A DNA stretch of 64,000 bases from contig NZ_CP119758.1 in assembly GCF_029323795.1 (NCBI RefSeq), positions 4,278,001-4,342,000 of the forward strand, in the 5' to 3' direction. Origin of the DNA: Zobellia alginiliquefaciens. GTDB lineage: Bacteria > Bacteroidota > Bacteroidia > Flavobacteriales > Flavobacteriaceae. A program made the position numbers and the translations under genes. Position 1 is the first letter of the stretch; each line of letters starts with the position of its first letter. Shown here one piece after another: positions 60,393 to 64,000 of this stretch. The notes beneath the pieces are model-generated. The model made no database searches and was not told the origin of the DNA. It was given only the letters and a program-made list of their open reading frames with translations.

Positions 60393-61238
60393 TTACTTTC
60401 CTCCATGCGCCTTTAAATCGGCTAAACATTGAGAATCAAAGTTGGGCACCGTACCTCCACTAAGCATGTTTACCAGTCCTTCACCGGTTTCCGCAGTCCA
60501 GTACATCAAACATTTATCATCGGTACAATGGCGACCATGTTCTGTATCTTGGTGTTCAGTTTGCATTGGTGTACCGGCATTTACCATTCCCAATAGATGT
60601 CCAAATTCATGTTTCAGAACAGTGCTTTCTAAAACAGCAAGACTCGGACCAAGTGTTTGACCGCTAAAACTTTTTACGGTTTCCTCGAATATAACAAAAG
60701 ATGTATTTTGATACGCAATACCAAGAACAGACCCGTTCTCCGTGTTTTTAGAATATTCGCCATCAAGAAATATACCGAACACGGCAATAGTACTCTCTAG
60801 GTTATATTGGGTGCGTATATCATCTTCAAGGTCACGAATATCCTCTATGGAATACACCTCTTGCCCAGGAGATTCAATTTCTATTAATTCTAGACTAATT
60901 TGTTCGGGTTTATTCAATCGTTGAGAAACGAATTCCTCAAAGTTTTCAATTGTGCTTTCCGTTGGTTTAAATCCTGCTACATAAAACAGTTCAAATATAA
61001 TGGCGTTATAGGTGTCTTGGCTCAATAGATCATTAGAAGAATCACCTACAGACTTTTTATTTCCTGAAACATCTACTTCTTTAGTGTTGCCTTCGTCATC
61101 TGTTACAGTTTGGATTTGTTCTTTAGAATTTTCTCCGGTATCGGTGTTTTTATCAGAATTTTTGGAACATGCACTTGCGATCAGACATGTGAATAATAGA
61201 GTGAAAATATGCTTATATATATGCTGACTGTATTTCAT
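60393..61238 (-). CDS. Zinc metalloprotease lipoprotein (metzincin-like)
   Basis: 281 aa from ATG 61238; an upstream in-frame ATG at 61331 adds 31 residues before the signal. Lipobox LIASAC (Cys24). A Ser/Thr/Lys-rich linker precedes a catalytic domain with HEFGHLLGMVN (His210-Glu211-x2-His214, then Gly217 and Asn220) and a downstream MYW turn (KCLMYWTAETG) as a candidate Met-turn. The third metal ligand expected at residue 220 is Asn, where metzincins have His or Asp. Convergent with the sulfatase gene. Confidence 0.88.
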   Translation of the reverse strand: MKYSQHIYKHIFTLLFTCLIASACSKNSDKNTDTGENSKEQIQTVTDDEGNTKEVDVSGNKKSVGDSSNDLLSQDTYNAIIFELFYVAGFKPTESTIENFEEFVSQRLNKPEQISLELIEIESPGQEVYSIEDIRDLEDDIRTQYNLESTIAVFGIFLDGEYSKNTENGSVLGIAYQNTSFVIFEETVKSFSGQTLGPSLAVLESTVLKHEFGHLLGMVNAGTPMQTEHQDTEHGRHCTDDKCLMYWTAETGEGLVNMLSGGTVPNFDSQCLADLKAHGGK

Positions 61239-61463
61239 ACTGCTAACTTTAAGTAAGTTATAAACGCAAAACGAAGTAGTTCTAGTGTGTTTTTTCTTTT
61301 TTTGGAGGAGTCGATTCACTTTTTTTTGCATCTTTGCAACATCATGAAGTTATAGAAATTATGTTCCATATAAATGTCGCTAGGTTTTTGCCTAGAAATG
61401 AATCGTGCTTTCTTCGTTCGGTTTTGACATACTTTTCTTTTTATCAACATAATTTCATTTCAA

Positions 61464-62873
61464 ATGCCACACTTAAATAGAATCACATTTAAAAGACTGT
61501 TTCAGTACTTTATAGTTGCCGTTACGGGTAAAGAAACAGAGTTTACCACCGGAAGTATCCGCAAGGCTATTTTTATGCTCTCCATCCCCATGATTTTGGA
61601 GATGATGATGGAATCTATTTTCGCCATTGTAGATATAGCTTATGTATCACAGGTAAGCGTAAATGCCGTAGCAACCATTGGACTTACCGAATCCGTAGTT
61701 ACTTTGGTATATGCGGTTGCCATTGGCCTGAGCATGGCAGCTACTGCAATCGTTGCTCGGAGAATTGGGGCAAAAGACATCAAAGGTGCACAAGAAGCCG
61801 CCGTGCAAGCAATTGCTCTAGGAGTATTAGTTTCGGTAATTGTAGGTGTTTTGGGGGTTTTCTACGCCAAAGACATTCTGGCTCTTATGGGAGCTGAACC
61901 AGATTTGATAGCGGAGGGCTATGGTTATACCCAACTTTTATTAGGAGGTAATATTACTATTCTACTTTTGTTTCTTATCAATGCTATATTTCGGGGAGCG
62001 GGTGACGCTTCCGTTGCTATGTGGGCCTTGGTTCTTTCTAACGGACTCAATATTATTCTTGACCCTATTTTTATCTTCGGATGGGGTCCAATACCGGAAT
62101 ACGGAGTAATGGGAGCTGCTATAGCAACCAATATTGGAAGAGGAACTGCCGTTTTGTTTCAACTAGCGGTTTTATTCTTTGGATGGAGCCGTATAAAAAT
62201 AGGGTTCAAAGATATTGTCATTCGTTTTAGTGTAATGTTCAATCTTATTAAGGTTTCTCTTGGGGGAATCGCTCAATTTCTAATTGGCACTTCTAGCTGG
62301 GTATTTTTAATGCGCATGATGTCGGAATTTGGTAGCGAGGTATTGGCTGGTTATACGATTGCCATCCGGGTAATGTTATTTACGTTAATGCCTTCTTGGG
62401 GTATGAGCAATTCAGCGGCTACATTAGTTGGGCAGAACCTAGGTGCCCAACAACCGGAACGCGCAGAAAAATCGGTCTGGAAAACAGGAAAGTACAATGC
62501 CATTTTTATGGGGGTTGTTTCGGTGATTTATCTCCTCTTTGCTTACGATATCGTTGCGTGGTTCAATACTAATCCCATAGTGGTGGAAAATGGAGGGTTG
62601 TGTCTTCAGATAATAGCTATAGGGTATATTTTCTATGCCTATGGTATGGTGGTGACTCAGGCTTTTAATGGGGCTGGAGATACAGGTACACCTACTAAGA
62701 TTAATCTTATTGCTTTTTGGTTGTTTCAACTGCCATTTGCTTACTTGGCCGCCATAACATTTAATTTGGGGGCTATGGGCGTGTTCATTGCAATTACCGC
62801 TGCAGAGGTTCTATTGGCCATAATTTCTATGATTTGGTTTAAAAAAGGAAACTGGAAAAAGGTGAGCGTCTAA
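61464..62873 (+). CDS. MATE-family efflux transporter
   Basis: 469 aa with 12 hydrophobic segments in two homologous halves: AIFMLSIPMILEMMMESIFAIVDIAYVSQVSVNAVATIGLTESV opens the first half; FLIGTSSWVFLMRMMSEFGSEVLAGYTIAIRV opens the second. NorM/DinF-type Na+ or H+ antiporter for drugs or other organic cations. The start at 61464 follows a 130-bp intergenic region without a strong promoter match. Confidence 0.93.
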   Translation: MPHLNRITFKRLFQYFIVAVTGKETEFTTGSIRKAIFMLSIPMILEMMMESIFAIVDIAYVSQVSVNAVATIGLTESVVTLVYAVAIGLSMAATAIVARRIGAKDIKGAQEAAVQAIALGVLVSVIVGVLGVFYAKDILALMGAEPDLIAEGYGYTQLLLGGNITILLLFLINAIFRGAGDASVAMWALVLSNGLNIILDPIFIFGWGPIPEYGVMGAAIATNIGRGTAVLFQLAVLFFGWSRIKIGFKDIVIRFSVMFNLIKVSLGGIAQFLIGTSSWVFLMRMMSEFGSEVLAGYTIAIRVMLFTLMPSWGMSNSAATLVGQNLGAQQPERAEKSVWKTGKYNAIFMGVVSVIYLLFAYDIVAWFNTNPIVVENGGLCLQIIAIGYIFYAYGMVVTQAFNGAGDTGTPTKINLIAFWLFQLPFAYLAAITFNLGAMGVFIAITAAEVLLAIISMIWFKKGNWKKVSV

Positions 62874-62913
62874 TCCGCTTTTTGTAACTTTATCCTTCTT
62901 AATCTTGGAAAAT

Positions 62914-64000
62914 ATGCAGCAGAAGAAAATAGGCCTGAATACAATTTGTACCCATGTGGGTGAAGTGAAAGATGAACAGTTTAAAGGAGCAATTTCGCCC
63001 TTATACATGAGCAGTTCGTATGCTTTTGAAGGCGTTGATGCAAAACGGTACCCTAGATACTTTAATACGCCAAATCAAGAAGCACTGTGCAGAAAAATTG
63101 CAGCTTTGGAGCATGCTGAAGCAGGACTCATTTTTGGCAGTGGTATGGCTGCTATTACTACTTCGCTTATGGCTTTTTTAAAAGCTGGAGACCATATTGT
63201 TCTTCAACAGGTTTTGTATGGAGGGACGTATAATTTGGTGGTAGAGGAGTTTGAGAAATTTGGTATAGAATATTCTTTTACCGAAGGATGGCGTCCTGAG
63301 GATTTTGAAAAAAAGATTAGGTCTAACACCAAGGTCATTTATATTGAAACCCCCTCTAATCCATTGTTAACCATAACCGATCTGGATGCTATAGGAATGT
63401 TGGCTAAAAAGCATGACCTAGTTTCCATGATCGATAATACGTTTGCTAGTCCTGTCAATCAAAATCCTATTGACTTTGGTATTGATGTAGTTGTTCATAG
63501 TGCGACTAAATATATGGGGGGGCATTCCGATATTTTGGCAGGAGCTGTTGCATCATCCGAAGAAAATATCAATCGTATTTTTGGTTTGGCAAAGAATTTT
63601 GGCGGAAGCCTTAGTGATTACACGGTCTGGCTTTTAGAAAGAAGTTTAAAGACTATGGGAATACGGGTGAAGGCACAAAATGAGAATGCCCAGCGTATGG
63701 CGGAATATCTTCATGAGAACAACGCTGTTAATAAAGTGTATTACCCAGGTTTACCAAGTCACCCTGATCATGAACTGGCAAAATCCCAAATGCATGGTTT
63801 TGGAGGTATGCTGTCTTTTGAATTAAACGAAGATTATGATGCAGCTCAGTTTCAGAGAGAACTACAATTAATTAAACCTTCTATGAGTTTGGCAGGGGTG
63901 GAGAGTACCGTACTTTCGCCGACCAAAACTTCGCACGCACTTTTGAGTGCCGAGGAAAGAGCTAAACAGGGAATTCAAGACGGTTTAATTCGCTTTTCAG
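62914..64000 (+). CDS. Cys/Met-metabolism PLP-dependent enzyme (partial)
   Basis: 362 residues visible from ATG 62914, and the gene runs off the window, so its end is unknown (about 20-30 residues missing). Signature: SPLYMSSSYAFEGVDAKRYPRYFNTPNQEALCRKIAALEHAEAGLIFGSGMAAITTSLMAFLKAGDHIV, and SATKYMGGHSDILAGAV with the PLP-binding Lys. Family includes cystathionine gamma-synthase, beta-/gamma-lyases and methionine gamma-lyase; the specific reaction cannot be told from this part. It follows the MATE gene by 40 bp. Confidence 0.93.
   Translation, partial: MQQKKIGLNTICTHVGEVKDEQFKGAISPLYMSSSYAFEGVDAKRYPRYFNTPNQEALCRKIAALEHAEAGLIFGSGMAAITTSLMAFLKAGDHIVLQQVLYGGTYNLVVEEFEKFGIEYSFTEGWRPEDFEKKIRSNTKVIYIETPSNPLLTITDLDAIGMLAKKHDLVSMIDNTFASPVNQNPIDFGIDVVVHSATKYMGGHSDILAGAVASSEENINRIFGLAKNFGGSLSDYTVWLLERSLKTMGIRVKAQNENAQRMAEYLHENNAVNKVYYPGLPSHPDHELAKSQMHGFGGMLSFELNEDYDAAQFQRELQLIKPSMSLAGVESTVLSPTKTSHALLSAEERAKQGIQDGLIRFS

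Overview
The window looks like a chromosome segment from a Flavobacteriaceae bacterium, probably marine (genus not determinable; Zobellia or Maribacter would fit). Supporting signs are a SusC/SusD pair, a T9SS sorting domain, DUF4290 and DUF2911 proteins, TAnnTTTG-type promoter elements, an ECF sigma/FecR/STN-SusC cascade and a sulfatase. It divides into an accessory half (1-21.7 kb) and a conserved chromosomal half (21.8-64 kb), with a tRNA-Met(CAT) at the junction.

Region 1 (184-18,596) is the most unusual part: an integron-like cassette array built without a recognisable IntI. Sixteen palindromic, multi-hairpin sites of about 125-220 bp alternate with sixteen short units. The units are mostly one or two small genes on the minus strand: secreted proteins and lipoproteins, GNAT acetyltransferases, twin UPF0158/DUF3024 pairs, a beta-propeller-like protein present twice in identical copies, and two units without genes. 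Every unit begins with GTT plus 6-7 cassette-specific bases and ends with the exact reverse complement followed by AACG, which is the hallmark of integron cassettes (TTRRRY...RYYYAAC). In all sixteen units the complementarity is interrupted at the same place (position 11, G at one end and A in the complement of the other). A complete unit of site plus gene is duplicated exactly over 775 bp, and both breakpoints fall inside AACG. The array ends at an AACG followed by a perfect 20-bp palindrome (candidate attI). Next to it lies a tyrosine recombinase that has all catalytic residues and an N-terminal extension but no IntI-type insertion. Three insertion sequences (a TGA-interrupted IS110-family element and two different IS1182-family elements) have each landed inside one of the recombination sites.

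Region 2 (18.6-21.8 kb) holds a zinc-ribbon protein, an intergenic stretch rich in ATGGTT motifs, and a second, unrelated phage-type integrase with a translationally coupled partner gene, ending at the tRNA-Met and its terminator.

Region 3 (21.9-45.5 kb) is housekeeping: START-like protein, class IV aminotransferase, YqgE/AlgH, HU, Fmt, RecQ, a P-loop ATPase, DUF493, DUF4290, MurA (with Asp in place of the usual catalytic Cys), small GNAT, VOC protein, DUF6340 lipoprotein, a photolyase/SDR/SRPBCC operon, a T9SS-secreted protein with a (GAA)24 tract, DUF2911, a sodium:solute symporter with a 33-aa membrane ORF and a PIG-L deacetylase, and an envelope operon (DUF2520, KdsC-like, Maf, lipoprotein, MscS-like).

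Region 4 (45.7-64 kb) has a fused CcsBA cytochrome c synthase and an ECF sigma/FecR/SusC/SusD locus followed by a Tat-exported PhoD-like phosphatase and a sulfatase lipoprotein. This set suggests regulated uptake and processing of a phosphorylated or sulfated glycan or related ligand. After it come a metalloprotease lipoprotein, a MATE exporter and a Cys/Met-metabolism PLP enzyme cut by the window end.
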